This document shows, piece by piece, positions 16,424 to 25,896 of a stretch of 48,025 bases of DNA. The stretch spans positions 1 through 48,025 of the forward strand of contig JAIEPU010000225.1 in NCBI GenBank assembly GCA_019748235.1. The letters are read 5' to 3'. The number at the start of each line of letters is the position of its first letter. The first letter of the stretch is position 1. A program made the translations under genes and the position numbers. The notes under the pieces were generated by a model. It had not been told where the DNA came from, ran no database searches, and saw only the letters and a program-made list of their open reading frames with translations. The stretch comes from a bacterium. Its GTDB lineage: Bacteria; Planctomycetota; Planctomycetia; Kolteriales; Kolteriaceae.

Positions 16424-17206
16424 TCATCGAAGAGGACCGAGAAGCATTCCGCCATCACAGACGATCGTTTGGCCGGTCGTCATGCGAGACCCTTCCAAAA
16501 CGCCCATGATGGCCTGCGCAACATCAATGGGATCACTCACCCGATGCATCGGAGCGCGAGATTCCCACCCCTTCTTGACCAATTCATAATGCTCTCCCAA
16601 GCCCTTCTCTAACCAACGGCCCGTGATGAATCCGGGGGCCACGGCATTCACCCGTATGCGCGGTGCAAGGGCACGCGCGAAGGATTGCGTCATGTTGATG
16701 ACCGCGGCCTTTGAGGCGCAGTACGGAATGCTGCTCCCTTGGCCCGTGATCCCCGCGATGCTCGCGACATTCACGATGTCTCCTTCACGAGCCGCCAGAT
16801 GCCGCTCAGCAGCACGGACGCATTGAAAAAGTCCGACCACATTCACGGAAAAGATGTCCTTCCAATCGTCTCGCGTCACCGCCGCCAAGTCGTCGTGTTC
16901 AATGAATCGCGTCGTTCCGGCGTTATTGATGAGAATGTCGATTCCACCGAACCGCTCGACCGCCTCCTTCACCAGCTTGTGGCAGTCAGCATCATCAGCG
17001 ACATTGGCCTGAACGACGTGCGCGGAACCGCCGGCAGCCTCGATCGACTTGGCCGCCTCAAACGCTTCATCCTTCGAACGGGAGTAGTTGATCACTACCG
17101 AGCAGCCCTTTTGGGCCAATAATTGAGCAACCGATCGACCGACGCCGGTCCCCCCTCCAGTCACGACGGCAACCTTTTCCTCAAATCGCTTTCCATTGAG
17201 TGTCAT
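16424..17206 (-). CDS. SDR oxidoreductase, FabG-like
   Basis: A 260-residue classical SDR. Numbering from ATG 17206: TGGGTGVG (16-23), INYSR after beta 2 (an Arg at 43 suggests NADP(H)), NNAG (94-97), Asn122, Ser149 (NVASIAG), Tyr162-X3-Lys166 (YCASK), and a C-terminal IVCDGGM in place of the usual VDGG. The internal ATG at 17206 gives the length normal for the family; an ATG at 17257 adds 17 residues that do not look like SDR sequence. It follows the PEP synthase gene in the same direction, within 16-66 nt depending on start. The substrate is unknown; the family reduces 3-oxoacyl groups, sugars and many other carbonyls. Confidence 0.87.
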   Translation of the reverse strand: MTLNGKRFEEKVAVVTGGGTGVGRSVAQLLAQKGCSVVINYSRSKDEAFEAAKSIEAAGGSAHVVQANVADDADCHKLVKEAVERFGGIDILINNAGTTRFIEHDDLAAVTRDDWKDIFSVNVVGLFQCVRAAERHLAAREGDIVNVASIAGITGQGSSIPYCASKAAVINMTQSFARALAPRIRVNAVAPGFITGRWLEKGLGEHYELVKKGWESRAPMHRVSDPIDVAQAIMGVLEGSRMTTGQTIVCDGGMLLGPLR

Positions 17207-17272
17207 GAAATGATCCACTCCCCCATGTAGTTGTTGATGGTCACTTGAATCGATCATACCTCGTAGAGCACG

Positions 17273-19669
17273 TTACCCTGCCTCCTCCATCTCCAAAATC
17301 ATTTTCGTGGTTTTAATGACGGTGTCGGCATTCAGCGACATGCTATCGATGCCGCACTCGACGAGAAAACGGGCGAACTCTGGGTAATCACTTGGTGCTT
17401 GGCCGCAGATTCCCACTTTACGTCCACATGCTTTTGCTCGCTTGATGACGTCCGCGACCAATCGCTTGACGGCCTGATTTCGCTCGTCAAACAGATGAGC
17501 CACGATTTGCGAATCTCTGTCTAGCCCCAGCGTCAACTGTGTTAGATCGTTCGATCCGATCGAGAATCCGTCAAAAATCTCAGCGAACTCTTCCGTGAGA
17601 ATAACATTCGAGGGTATTTCGCACATGACATAGACTTCCAATCCATTATCACCTCGCTTAAGACCCGCCTTCGCCATGACGTCTAGGACGCGCCGACCCT
17701 CCTCAACGGTGCGGCAAAACGGGATCATGAGTTTAAGGTTGGTCAGGCCCATCGTCTCTCGAACTTTCTTCATGGCGCTGCATTCGAGTAGAAACCCGTC
17801 ACGATACCGATCGTCATAGTAGCGAGACGCGCCGCGAAACCCGATCATCGGATTCTCTTCTTTCGGCTCAAATGGCTCACCGCCGAGCAAGTTCGCGTAC
17901 TCGTTCGTTTTAAAGTCGGACATGCGAATGATCACGTCTTTGGGATAAAAGGCGGCCGCGATCTGTCCGACCCCTTCCGCCAACTTTTCAATGAAGTAGT
18001 CTTCGCGACGAGCGTAGTGATGCGTCAAATGGTCGATCTGTTCCTTTGCGCTTCCTTCCGGCAATTGATCGAATCGAAGAAGGGCCAGAGGATGCACACG
18101 AATGACGCTGGAAATGATGAATTCCATCCGGGCCAATCCGACTCCGTCATTCGGCAACAGAGACATCGAAAAGGCTTGCTCGGGGTTCCCTACATTGAGC
18201 ATCACTTTCGTGCGGGGACGCTTCATTGTCGCGACGTCGATCTTCTCGTGTGAAAACTCGAGCGTCCCTTCATAGATCCGACCCACTTCCCCTTCCGCGC
18301 ATGACACGGTGATCGCAGTCCCATCAGTCAATTGAGACGTCGCTTTTTCAGTCCCGACGACGCAAGGAACCCCGATCTCTCGACTGACGATGGCGGCGTG
18401 ACAGGTCCGCCCGCCACGATTCGTCACGATGCCCGCGGCCTTGGTCATCGTCGGTTCCCAATCGGGATCGGTCATATCGCTAACGAGAATCTCACCCGCC
18501 TTGAATTCTTTCAGTTCATCGAGATGTCGAATGACACGAACTCGTCCAGCCCCAATTTTCTCGCCTACACTTTTTCCCTCGAGAAGAACCTTCCCTTTTC
18601 CTTTCATTCGATAGACATCCATCGTCGTTGATCGGTGAGCTCCATGAACCGTCTCGGGACGCGCTTGAACGATGAAAAGTTCCCCAGTCCTACCATCCTT
18701 AGCCCATTCGATGTCCATCGGTTGGCGATGTCCCGCGCGAGTCGAGTAATGCTGTTCGATCCGCACTCCCCAGCACGCGAGTTGTAATACATCATCATCT
18801 GTCAGACAGAGCCGCTCTCTTTCGTCAATCGGCGTCGAAATTACTTTCGTACTCCGGCCACCACGCGTTGCATAAAGCATCTTCTCTTGCTTAGCACCGA
18901 TCGACCGCTTGATGATCGGTCTAAAATTTCCCCCTAACGTCGACTTGAATACAAGGAATTCGTCCGGGTCGACCCGTCCCTTGACGACGCTTTCGCCGAG
19001 CCCGTAGGAACCGTTGATGAGAATAACGTCTGGAAAACCGGACTCCGTATCGAGCGTGAACATGACGCCGGCCGAACCCGAGTCCGATCGAACCATGCGT
19101 TGAACGCCGATGGAGAGCGCGACGGAGAACGCATCAAAACCTTTGTCGTGCCGATAGCTGATCGCTCGATCCGTGAATAGCGATGCCAAACACTCTCGAC
19201 AGGCGTGAAGAAGCGCACGCGAGCCACGAATATTGAGAAATGACTCTTGTTGTCCCGCGAAGCTTGCGTCCGGCAGGTCTTCGGCAGTGGCGCTCGAGCG
19301 AACGGCCACGTCGATCTCTCCGTCATGGCCACTTAATTCCTGATACGATTCGATGATTTCTTCTTCGAGGTCCTTCGGTATTGATGCCTTCAGAATCCTC
19401 TCACGAATACTTCGTCCATGCTCGGCAAGGTCTTGAATATCGCTCGTATCCAAACTGGTGATCGTGTCGCGAATAAATCCACCCAAGTCATTCGCGCTGA
19501 TGAAGTGGCGGTAAGCGTCCGCGGTGATGGCAAACCCATCGGGGACTCGAATCCCCTCTGAGGTCAGTGAGCGAACCATTTCACCCAGGGAGGCATTCTT
19601 CCCACCAACGAGTGGAATATCACTGATGGTGATCTCTCGAAAAAAACGAATGAATTTGCGAAGTGCCAT
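17273..19669 (-). CDS. ppsA: Phosphoenolpyruvate synthase (pyruvate, water dikinase)
   Basis: A 798-residue protein catalysing pyruvate + ATP + water to PEP + AMP + phosphate, the entry to gluconeogenesis. All three parts are present: an N-terminal ATP-grasp-like domain (VGGKNASLGEM, RSSATAEDLPDASFAGQQ), the phospho-histidine swivelling domain (GGRTCHAAIVSREIGVPC, with His424 counted from the chosen start), and the C-terminal PEP-binding barrel (GFSIGSNDLTQLTLGLDRD, and GICGQAP with the catalytic Cys). The length equals the E. coli enzyme. The ATG at 19669 has GGGGGA 7 nt upstream; an ATG at 19708 is possible. The SDR follows in the same direction and may be co-transcribed. Confidence 0.95.
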   Translation of the reverse strand: MALRKFIRFFREITISDIPLVGGKNASLGEMVRSLTSEGIRVPDGFAITADAYRHFISANDLGGFIRDTITSLDTSDIQDLAEHGRSIRERILKASIPKDLEEEIIESYQELSGHDGEIDVAVRSSATAEDLPDASFAGQQESFLNIRGSRALLHACRECLASLFTDRAISYRHDKGFDAFSVALSIGVQRMVRSDSGSAGVMFTLDTESGFPDVILINGSYGLGESVVKGRVDPDEFLVFKSTLGGNFRPIIKRSIGAKQEKMLYATRGGRSTKVISTPIDERERLCLTDDDVLQLACWGVRIEQHYSTRAGHRQPMDIEWAKDGRTGELFIVQARPETVHGAHRSTTMDVYRMKGKGKVLLEGKSVGEKIGAGRVRVIRHLDELKEFKAGEILVSDMTDPDWEPTMTKAAGIVTNRGGRTCHAAIVSREIGVPCVVGTEKATSQLTDGTAITVSCAEGEVGRIYEGTLEFSHEKIDVATMKRPRTKVMLNVGNPEQAFSMSLLPNDGVGLARMEFIISSVIRVHPLALLRFDQLPEGSAKEQIDHLTHHYARREDYFIEKLAEGVGQIAAAFYPKDVIIRMSDFKTNEYANLLGGEPFEPKEENPMIGFRGASRYYDDRYRDGFLLECSAMKKVRETMGLTNLKLMIPFCRTVEEGRRVLDVMAKAGLKRGDNGLEVYVMCEIPSNVILTEEFAEIFDGFSIGSNDLTQLTLGLDRDSQIVAHLFDERNQAVKRLVADVIKRAKACGRKVGICGQAPSDYPEFARFLVECGIDSMSLNADTVIKTTKMILEMEEAG

Positions 19670-19751
19670 TGTCCTGTCCCCCAGGGATGGTGAGCTACGA
19701 TGACTCATCGCCCCATCTCTTTATTCTGGCACTGCATCGCTTCAATCGAAA

Positions 19752-19844
19752 TCAATATTTTCGGCTGCGACGAATTGATGAGATGCCGAGGATGACGCAG
19801 CTCTCCTCCAGTTCATAGAGAATGTGATCGGCAACTCGGTTGAT
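19752..19844 (-). pseudogene. Possible remnant of a RelE/ParE-type toxin C-terminus
   Basis: In the gap between the PEP synthase and kinase starts, one minus-strand frame ends in DHILYELEESCVILGISSIR followed by RSRKY and a stop. This matches the general form of the last strand pair of RelE/ParE toxins (hxhxYxhxxxxVxhLxhxHxRR). Upstream residues do not continue the toxin fold and no antitoxin gene is next to it, so it would be a fragment. The resemblance is short and could be chance. Confidence 0.3.
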
Positions 19845-19893
19845 GATGCACGAAGTCGGATTCGTATTTGCACCTGAACGATGAATTGTTGAA

Positions 19894-21510
19894 ATGAGGC
19901 TCGAATCATTCAACAAGTTGACCAAGAGTGGTTTCGTGACGATGAATGAGAATGCCTCGATGACGGATACCGGGTTTCGTAATCGGGTGACACCGCAGTC
20001 ATTCCCTCGGCCGGTAGAACGATTCACGATTGTTGAAACGCATATTTCACTCGTGTTTCTGACCGAGACTCATGTTTACAAAACCAAAAAGTCGGTGAAG
20101 TTTCCGTTTCTCGATTACAGCACGCTGGAGAAAAGGCTCGACGCATGCCGAGAGGAAGTACGAGTCAATCGGCGATTGGCACCTGATGTTTACCTCGGAA
20201 TCGTTCCCATTACAAAAAGTGGAGAAACGATTCAATTCGGCGGGGATGGTCCCCCTATCGATTATGCAGTGGAGATGGCCCGCCTACCCGATGAGAAAAT
20301 GCTCGATCATCGGATCACATCAGGAACCGCTCACCTCGACGATATCCACCGGTTACTCGACATCCTGATTCCCTTTTATGACAACCATTCGTGCGAAGAG
20401 GCAATGAGACCATGTGCCTCCGTCGAGGCGATCTGGAATGCCGCGAGCGAGAACATTGAGACAATGAAACCGCTCCTTCCGCCGGAAGAGAAGACGTCTC
20501 TGTCACGTATTCGATCGAGTCAACTTCAGTTCTTGAACTGGGAACGGGAATTATTCGTTGACCGATTGACATCGTCGGAAATCATTGAAGGGCACGGCGA
20601 TCTCCGGCCGGAGCATATTTGCCTCCTGGACCCGCCGGTGGTCTTTGATGCGGTCGAGTTTTCGCAGTCTCTTCGAACCGCGGACGTCATTTCCGAGCTT
20701 GCTTTTCTCGCGATGGAATGCGACTTTCTCAACGCTCCCACTCTGGGGAGAGAACTCATCGAACAGTATCAGAAACGATCCAATCGACAGTTTCCCCGAC
20801 ATCTCATTTCCTTCTATCAAGCCTACCGAGCGACCGTCCGCGCGAAGGTGCACCTACTCCAAATGAATCCGCCTCGGCATGGTTCCGACGTTCATCAAGC
20901 GTGGTTTCATCGATACATGCATCTCGCCATTGCATACGCGAGCGATTTTCATCTACCGATGATTATCGTCGTTATGGGTCTGTCCGGAGTCGGGAAATCG
21001 ACGATCGCCAAGCAGCTCAGCGAATCCTGGGGAATGGAATGGATTCGAACGGACCAAGTCCGACAAGAGCTCATGGGCAAAAGGGATCCAAACGCTCCGT
21101 TCGGCCAGGGCATGTACAGCGATGCGGCCACGATTGCGACGTATCATGAAGTCGCTGCACGAACAGCTCGCTTCATCAAGGAAGGTGTCTCCGTCGTTGT
21201 TGATGGAACGTTTTTGGAGCCGGCACAACGGGAGTCAATACTCGCCGTTGGGCGGCACGCATCTTGCCCTATACAAACGGTTTGGTGTGATTGCCCTGAG
21301 CTGATCGCTCGAGAACGGATAAATCGCCGGAGGGAGCATGGAATAGACATCAGTGATGCGCGCCTCGACGTCTATGAGAAGCAAGTCGAGTCATTTGATG
21401 TTTCAGAGTTGTTGACTGATCCGGCAGTCGTCCGAATCGATACGAGCGAATCGATCGAAGCTGGTGTGGAGGCTATCCGGTCTGCCCTTCGCCGACGCCT
21501 TCCCCATTGA
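19894..21510 (+). CDS. APH-like phosphotransferase fused to P-loop kinase
   Basis: A 538-residue two-domain protein. The N-terminal 340 residues resemble the aminoglycoside phosphotransferase/choline kinase fold, with ISLVFLTETHVYKTKKSVKF near 51-70 and the catalytic-loop motif HGDLRPEH at 234-241, followed by FDAVEFS (metal-binding Asp). The C-terminal domain opens with a P-loop, GLSGVGKST (362-370), and resembles gluconate or adenylylsulfate kinase-type small-molecule kinases (VVVDGTFLEPAQRE). Proteins of this architecture are annotated as bifunctional aminoglycoside phosphotransferase/ATP-binding proteins; the true substrate is unknown. The start is uncertain: ATGs at 19894, 19942 and 19960 all lack a strong ribosome binding site. 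It is divergent from the PEP synthase gene. Confidence 0.85.
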   Translation: MRLESFNKLTKSGFVTMNENASMTDTGFRNRVTPQSFPRPVERFTIVETHISLVFLTETHVYKTKKSVKFPFLDYSTLEKRLDACREEVRVNRRLAPDVYLGIVPITKSGETIQFGGDGPPIDYAVEMARLPDEKMLDHRITSGTAHLDDIHRLLDILIPFYDNHSCEEAMRPCASVEAIWNAASENIETMKPLLPPEEKTSLSRIRSSQLQFLNWERELFVDRLTSSEIIEGHGDLRPEHICLLDPPVVFDAVEFSQSLRTADVISELAFLAMECDFLNAPTLGRELIEQYQKRSNRQFPRHLISFYQAYRATVRAKVHLLQMNPPRHGSDVHQAWFHRYMHLAIAYASDFHLPMIIVVMGLSGVGKSTIAKQLSESWGMEWIRTDQVRQELMGKRDPNAPFGQGMYSDAATIATYHEVAARTARFIKEGVSVVVDGTFLEPAQRESILAVGRHASCPIQTVWCDCPELIARERINRRREHGIDISDARLDVYEKQVESFDVSELLTDPAVVRIDTSESIEAGVEAIRSALRRRLPH

Positions 21511-21811
21511 AGAATTGCTCTCATGTGCTCGTATGAGGCCGGTCAGAATCCGGAGTTCTCGATCTCCGAATTCGCACGCCGTCGTGCGACTACGCACAGT
21601 TAAGCCGCGATCGAGTGCCGCTACCGTTCAGTTCTGGACCAATTCATTTTCCTTGCGGGCGACCGATCCGGTAGTTAGCCTTCGAGTTGGGTGATCACGC
21701 GTGAGATCGACTGGAATGTTGTCAGATTGTGGTCAAGTCACTTTTAATGGCACACATCCTGCTCAGACTCATGGGGAATAGTAGAGATACGAAACAGGGG
21801 GGAATTCACGG
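21511..21811. other. Intergenic gap between kinase fusion and dksA-like gene
   Basis: These 301 bases show no convincing gene. A short inverted repeat CGGAG/CTCCG (21551-21555 and 21564-21568, loop 8) lies 40 nt after the kinase stop and may be a weak terminator, without a U-tract. A GGGGGG stretch 9 nt before the next ATG is the ribosome binding site of the zinc finger gene. Confidence 0.3.
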
Positions 21812-22153
21812 ATGCAAGCTGCGAAAATCGAACAGTTCCGTAAGCGACTCGTCGAATTGAGTAATCGAATCGCAGGGGACGTCGCGGAGCTGACCAAAGA
21901 GACCGCGGATGCGCCGTCTCGTCGCGCTCGCGGTCCAGAGGACGGCACGGAAGGATCAACCGAACAATTCGATCGTGATATTGCCTTGACGATTAGTGAG
22001 GAAGCCCTTCGAGAAGAGGCACTTGCCGCGCTGCAAAGAATTGAAAAAGGTACTTTCGGTCAGTGCGAAACATGTGGAGGGACGATCGCGGAGGCGCGAC
22101 TTCAAGCACTCCCGTTCGCTCGGAAGTGCATCAAGTGTGCGAGCCAGGACTGA
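21812..22153 (+). CDS. DksA/TraR-type zinc finger protein
   Basis: A 113-residue protein with an N-terminal helical hairpin (residues 1-75) and a C-terminal four-cysteine zinc finger (CETC near residue 85 and CIKC near 106). The pattern FGQCETCGGTIAEARLQALPFARKCIKC is that of the DksA/TraR family, which binds the RNA polymerase secondary channel and tunes transcription, often with ppGpp. The coiled-coil tip contains the acidic segment EDGTEGSTEQFDRD. It is similar in size to small TraR/YocK-type members rather than E. coli DksA (151 residues). It stands alone, convergent with the cytochrome gene. Confidence 0.9.
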   Translation: MQAAKIEQFRKRLVELSNRIAGDVAELTKETADAPSRRARGPEDGTEGSTEQFDRDIALTISEEALREEALAALQRIEKGTFGQCETCGGTIAEARLQALPFARKCIKCASQD

Positions 22154-22245
22154 AACGCGAACAATCGTCGTCAAAGAAATCATGACGCAGGACCGAAAAT
22201 TCCCGCAACGGTGGTCCAAACGATAGTGTCTATGGGGGGATAGCG

Positions 22246-22278
22246 TTCGAGCGCGGATTCAATCGATCCGCGCTCGGA
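22246..22278. terminator. Bidirectional hairpin between convergent genes
   Basis: CGAGCGCGGAT (22248-22258) pairs perfectly with ATCCGCGCTCG (22266-22276) across a 7-nt loop, and two further base pairs (one G-U) extend the stem outward. It lies between the stops of the convergent DksA-type and cytochrome c'-like genes, so it can end transcription from both. Neither strand has a run of U after the stem. Confidence 0.55.
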
Positions 22279-22289
22279 AGATCGTTGAA

Positions 22290-22697
22290 TCACTGAGCGA
22301 GAGCAACGCGACGCGCTTCTCTAACATGTTTATGACAGTTCACGCAGTTCATGGTGAGTTGCACATAAGCTAACGTCGCCGAGTCGAGATTCTTATTATT
22401 GGCTGCCCGGATCAACTCGTTTGCTACTCGCTGGAACTCCTCGCTATGGCGAACATACTCGGGACTGGGCAGAACTTGCCACTCCGCCGCTTCGCTGAGA
22501 CGAAGTAGCGCATTTGCATTCTTTCCGACCATCTCGAAGTCCTCGAGAGCCAATCCCTCGAGAACCTTTTGAGCATTATCAAGTTTCGGCCGCATGAACT
22601 TTCGAACGCCTGGCGCCGGCTCTGCCTCTGTTTTCACCAGCGCAAATCCGAAAACAATCGGCACCGCCAGCAAAAGCGACCATCGAGATTTCTTCAT
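22290..22697 (-). CDS. Cytochrome c'-like exported heme protein
   Basis: A 135-residue protein with a signal peptide (residues 1-25, ending near TEA) and a mainly helical body. The heme-binding motif CVNCH is at the very C-terminus (C118, C121, H122), the position typical of cytochrome c' and other four-helix-bundle class II cytochromes. AAAGG lies close upstream of the ATG. Class II cytochromes bind gases such as NO or transfer electrons; which applies here is not visible. Confidence 0.8.
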   Translation of the reverse strand: MKKSRWSLLLAVPIVFGFALVKTEAEPAPGVRKFMRPKLDNAQKVLEGLALEDFEMVGKNANALLRLSEAAEWQVLPSPEYVRHSEEFQRVANELIRAANNKNLDSATLAYVQLTMNCVNCHKHVREARRVALAQ

Positions 22698-22811
22698 GAC
22701 CTTTAAGTCCCTTCCGTCTCGGAAAACAGAAAGCCATCAATACTGAAGCGGATTCTCTTTTCACTCTAACAGAATCCTACGACGATGCGACGGCAGTATG
22801 AGGTGGTGCGA

Positions 22812-24227
22812 CTAAGATACCGAGGTCAACTCAGGAATGGCCTCACCATCCGTGACAATCGGAATCGGCCGGTCGGTGTTATCGGGAATCATCGTTCGCT
22901 TGTAGTCGATACCGAGATGTTGATAGATCGTTGCTAAGAAATCCTGTGGCCCGACGCGTCGCTCTGTCACGTCCTCCCCGCGCCGATCCGTCGCGCCGAT
23001 GATTTTGCCGGTCTCAATTCCTCCTCCGGCCCAAATCATCGAATTCGCTCGGGGCCAATGGTCTCGCCCCGGTTGAACAGTCCCTGCGGGGGCACTGGCA
23101 ACACCTCCTCCAGAACTGGCGACGTAGGAAATGCGCGGCGTCCGACCGAATTCTCCGGTCACGACCACCAACACCCGCTTGTCCAAACCGCGCGCGTATA
23201 TGTCCTCGATGAGTGCGGAAACCGCCTGATCGTAAAAAGGAGCGCGAAAAGAGAGAGCATCGAACACATGATGATTCACCGCATGATCATCCCAGTTCGC
23301 CACGCGGCCGCAAAGTGGCCCATCGAACGTGGTGGTCACAATGGAAACGCCTGCTTCAACCAGGCGACGGGCCATCAAACATTGTTGCCCCCATGCATGA
23401 CGGCCGTAGCGATCGCGAACTCGTGCATCTTCCTCGTTCAGATCAAAGGCACGAGCTGCCTCGGCGCTCGTCAAAAGACCGATGGCCTGCGATTCAAAAC
23501 GGTCGATTGCATCCATCACTCCGGACTGATCAATTTCTCGCCGAAGGTTGTCAAACGACCGGTGTAAGCTCGCGCGGTCGTTCAAACTCTCCGTATCCTT
23601 CTGATCCGATAAACCTATGTTGGGAACTCGAAAAGTAGGTTCGCTTGGATCTCCCATGACGGCAAACGGTGCATATCCAGGTCCCAAATAAGCCGGGCCG
23701 GCAATCGTGAAATTGTCGTAGTGCGAGATGGGATTGACGCCGATATACGCTGGAAGAGCACCACGAATTCCGCGCCTGAGATAGCTCGCGACCGACATCA
23801 AATCAGGCTGTTTTGGAAAGAGTTTGTCCGCTGGGTCAGGATCACCAGACAATAACTGAAGCGAACCCGCGGGATGTCCTCCTCCCGTGTGTACCATGGA
23901 ACGAAGGACGGTAAATTTGTCGGAGATTTTGGCTTGGAGGGGCAATAGCTCGGTCATCAAAAGACCGGGAGTTCTTGTTCCGATGACTTTGTACGGACCA
24001 CGAAACTCGGAAGAAGCATCCGGCTTAGGATCGAATGTGTCGAGGTGACTGCATCCCCCTCGTAGCCAAACGATGATCACCGCCTTATCGTTCGCGGAGA
24101 TTGGTGCCTCATCGGCCTGCAGTCGAAGCAGACCTGGCAACGAAAGTGATCCAAAACCGGCCAAGCCGACTCGAAGGCATTCCCGCCTCGACCATTGATT
24201 TCCCCTTCCCCGGCTCGACATGCCCAT
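22812..24227 (-). CDS. DUF1501 exported protein without linked heme partner
   Basis: A 471-residue DUF1501 protein. The N-terminus NQWSRRECLRVGLAGFGSLSLPGLL is a twin-arginine signal. Family segments are clear: IIVWLRGGCSHLDTFDPKP, MVHTGGGHPAGSLQLLSG, GEFGRTPRI and GRDHWPRANSMIWAGGGIETG. An ATG two codons in (24221) has AGGA 5 nt upstream and may be the real start. Unlike the other two DUF1501 genes in the window it has no DUF1549/DUF1553 neighbour; this subtype is often solitary. The substrate is unknown. Confidence 0.9.
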   Translation of the reverse strand: MGMSSRGRGNQWSRRECLRVGLAGFGSLSLPGLLRLQADEAPISANDKAVIIVWLRGGCSHLDTFDPKPDASSEFRGPYKVIGTRTPGLLMTELLPLQAKISDKFTVLRSMVHTGGGHPAGSLQLLSGDPDPADKLFPKQPDLMSVASYLRRGIRGALPAYIGVNPISHYDNFTIAGPAYLGPGYAPFAVMGDPSEPTFRVPNIGLSDQKDTESLNDRASLHRSFDNLRREIDQSGVMDAIDRFESQAIGLLTSAEAARAFDLNEEDARVRDRYGRHAWGQQCLMARRLVEAGVSIVTTTFDGPLCGRVANWDDHAVNHHVFDALSFRAPFYDQAVSALIEDIYARGLDKRVLVVVTGEFGRTPRISYVASSGGGVASAPAGTVQPGRDHWPRANSMIWAGGGIETGKIIGATDRRGEDVTERRVGPQDFLATIYQHLGIDYKRTMIPDNTDRPIPIVTDGEAIPELTSVS

Positions 24228-24365
24228 CCTTCATCTTCAAAGCAGCACCGTTCCGGTGACCGATTCACCGCTTACTCTCTAAGCATACAGGCCAATCAAA
24301 GAACTATCGATCCCTGAGCCGACAATTATGAATTCAAACGTACAGGAATGTGACGACATTCACGG

Positions 24366-25703
24366 TCATTCCTTTCTCCAAAGCATCGTTTTGAGGGAGG
24401 GAAATACTTCGAGGGCATTCTCCCGCATGACCTGTCGACCGATGTGAATCGCATCCTCTTCCCGAATTTCCTTTCGAATCACCTTTTCCGCCAGGGCTTC
24501 GGCCAGACATTGACGGGTCGTGATCGTGGCGCCGTATATCCCTTCCGCGTACGCATTGTCAGCCCCCCAGAGGATTCGATTCGATGGAATCGCATCGAGC
24601 CATTCCTGATAGGCACGCTTCGCCATGGTGTAATTCAATTGCGGGAGCCAATTCGAATCGATCCAAACATTTGGAAATCGTTGTGCCAAGACGCCTGTCT
24701 CACCTATCCAAGGATAGCCGCCATGGAACAGGCAAAACTTCGTGCGAGGATTTCCCTGGATCAAATTCGCGAGCAGCATCGGGTTCGAACCCTGCACGCG
24801 AGCTTGCCCTGTATGGATTTGAAAGGGAAATCCGTACTTCGCCGCTAAGCTCGCGAGATGCCAAAACATGAAGTCTTCAAAATGCTTCTGCTGATCTTCA
24901 GTCAATTCAGCGGGCTTCTTTCCAAATGCTTGCGTCGCTTTCTCTTTCGGGACCTCCTCGAAGTACAGGGTTCGCTCATACGCCTGAGTGGACTTCAGCC
25001 CCACGACGATGCGGACAGCGACGGCCTTGTCAAAGATGGCATTGACCACTGCGAGGTAATCATCGAACGAATCGAGCTTCATCCCGTTCTTTTCGGCAAA
25101 CCAATAAGGGCTGCTCGTCCCCATTGACCGGGAAGAGTGATGGCCGGTCACCAACGTCGTCACGTTCAACACACCCGCCATGTATCTGGTCTTTGGAAAG
25201 CAATTGTCCAGATCAAGCCGTCCCCAATAGGGATCATTGACCATTAGTTCAATTCGCGCTCTCTCCGTGATGACGTCGTCCTGCCACTGCGCGTTGGCGT
25301 AGTTACTCACGATTTGTTGATTCAATTGGCGAGCCTGCTCATCCGTGATGGTGTCGAAATTGATGCCGTAGAAATCTTGCCATGCGGGAAGCATGTACCG
25401 GTAGAAACTCGTTGCTCGGGCATTCTTGAACACTGGCTTCGCAAGATTCCACCATGTGTCGAAGAAACGATCATCAGGCCAAGGCTCGACTCGGCTTGTC
25501 CAACTGAAATAACTTCCCGCCCATTGTGAACGAAGCGTCACTCTTGGACCTTCAGGAGTCGCATCGCGAGGGAGTAGCTCAAAGGGACGCAGGTGGTCAT
25601 GCGTGTCAATGGCCGATACTTGGTCGATCGACTCTCGAATATGTCGATACGTCTCCGTCTCTTTGACATCTCCGGCTATCAAACAAAAGAGAATCGCAAT
25701 CAT
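24366..25703 (-). CDS. Amidohydrolase-family metal-dependent hydrolase
   Basis: A 445-residue TIM-barrel hydrolase of the amidohydrolase superfamily (Amidohydro_2 type). Residues from ATG 25703: the first metal motif DTHDH (33-37), then FQIHTGQARVQGSN with a metal His, CLFHGGYPWIGETG, and the late strand ILWGADNAYAEGI with the catalytic Asp. The ATG at 25703 is preceded by GGGGG with 5 nt spacing. Upstream in-frame sequence is open to 25958 but overlaps the divergent SGNH gene and is not conserved-looking. The N-terminus is hydrophobic (IAILFCLIAG) and may be a short signal. The reaction could be hydrolysis, decarboxylation or uronate isomerisation; the sequence does not decide. Confidence 0.85.
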   Translation of the reverse strand: MIAILFCLIAGDVKETETYRHIRESIDQVSAIDTHDHLRPFELLPRDATPEGPRVTLRSQWAGSYFSWTSRVEPWPDDRFFDTWWNLAKPVFKNARATSFYRYMLPAWQDFYGINFDTITDEQARQLNQQIVSNYANAQWQDDVITERARIELMVNDPYWGRLDLDNCFPKTRYMAGVLNVTTLVTGHHSSRSMGTSSPYWFAEKNGMKLDSFDDYLAVVNAIFDKAVAVRIVVGLKSTQAYERTLYFEEVPKEKATQAFGKKPAELTEDQQKHFEDFMFWHLASLAAKYGFPFQIHTGQARVQGSNPMLLANLIQGNPRTKFCLFHGGYPWIGETGVLAQRFPNVWIDSNWLPQLNYTMAKRAYQEWLDAIPSNRILWGADNAYAEGIYGATITTRQCLAEALAEKVIRKEIREEDAIHIGRQVMRENALEVFPSLKTMLWRKE

Positions 25704-25896
25704 GAACGCCCCCACTCTAGTGTGGAGATATAATATCCGGAATTCGCACCGATCGCGATCGAAACAAAAGGGTCGAGGCCACCATCCCCGGCCTTTAGCA
25801 CTTCCTCGACGGCGAATACCCCTTGACCGGATTGCGATTACCTGCCTTTCATCCATGGAATGACCCGACGACGGCTCGATATACGGCGACTCTCCG

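Noticed and set aside
19724-19742. TGGCAC...GC resembling a sigma-54 promoter near the PEP synthase start
   Set aside because: The spacing between GG and GC is 9 instead of 10 nt and no conserved downstream gene fits.
24780-24802. T-loop-like GGGTTCGAACCC that suggested a tRNA
   Set aside because: It lies inside the amidohydrolase coding sequence (GSNPMLLANL region) and no acceptor stem, anticodon stem or CCA-side pairing surrounds it.
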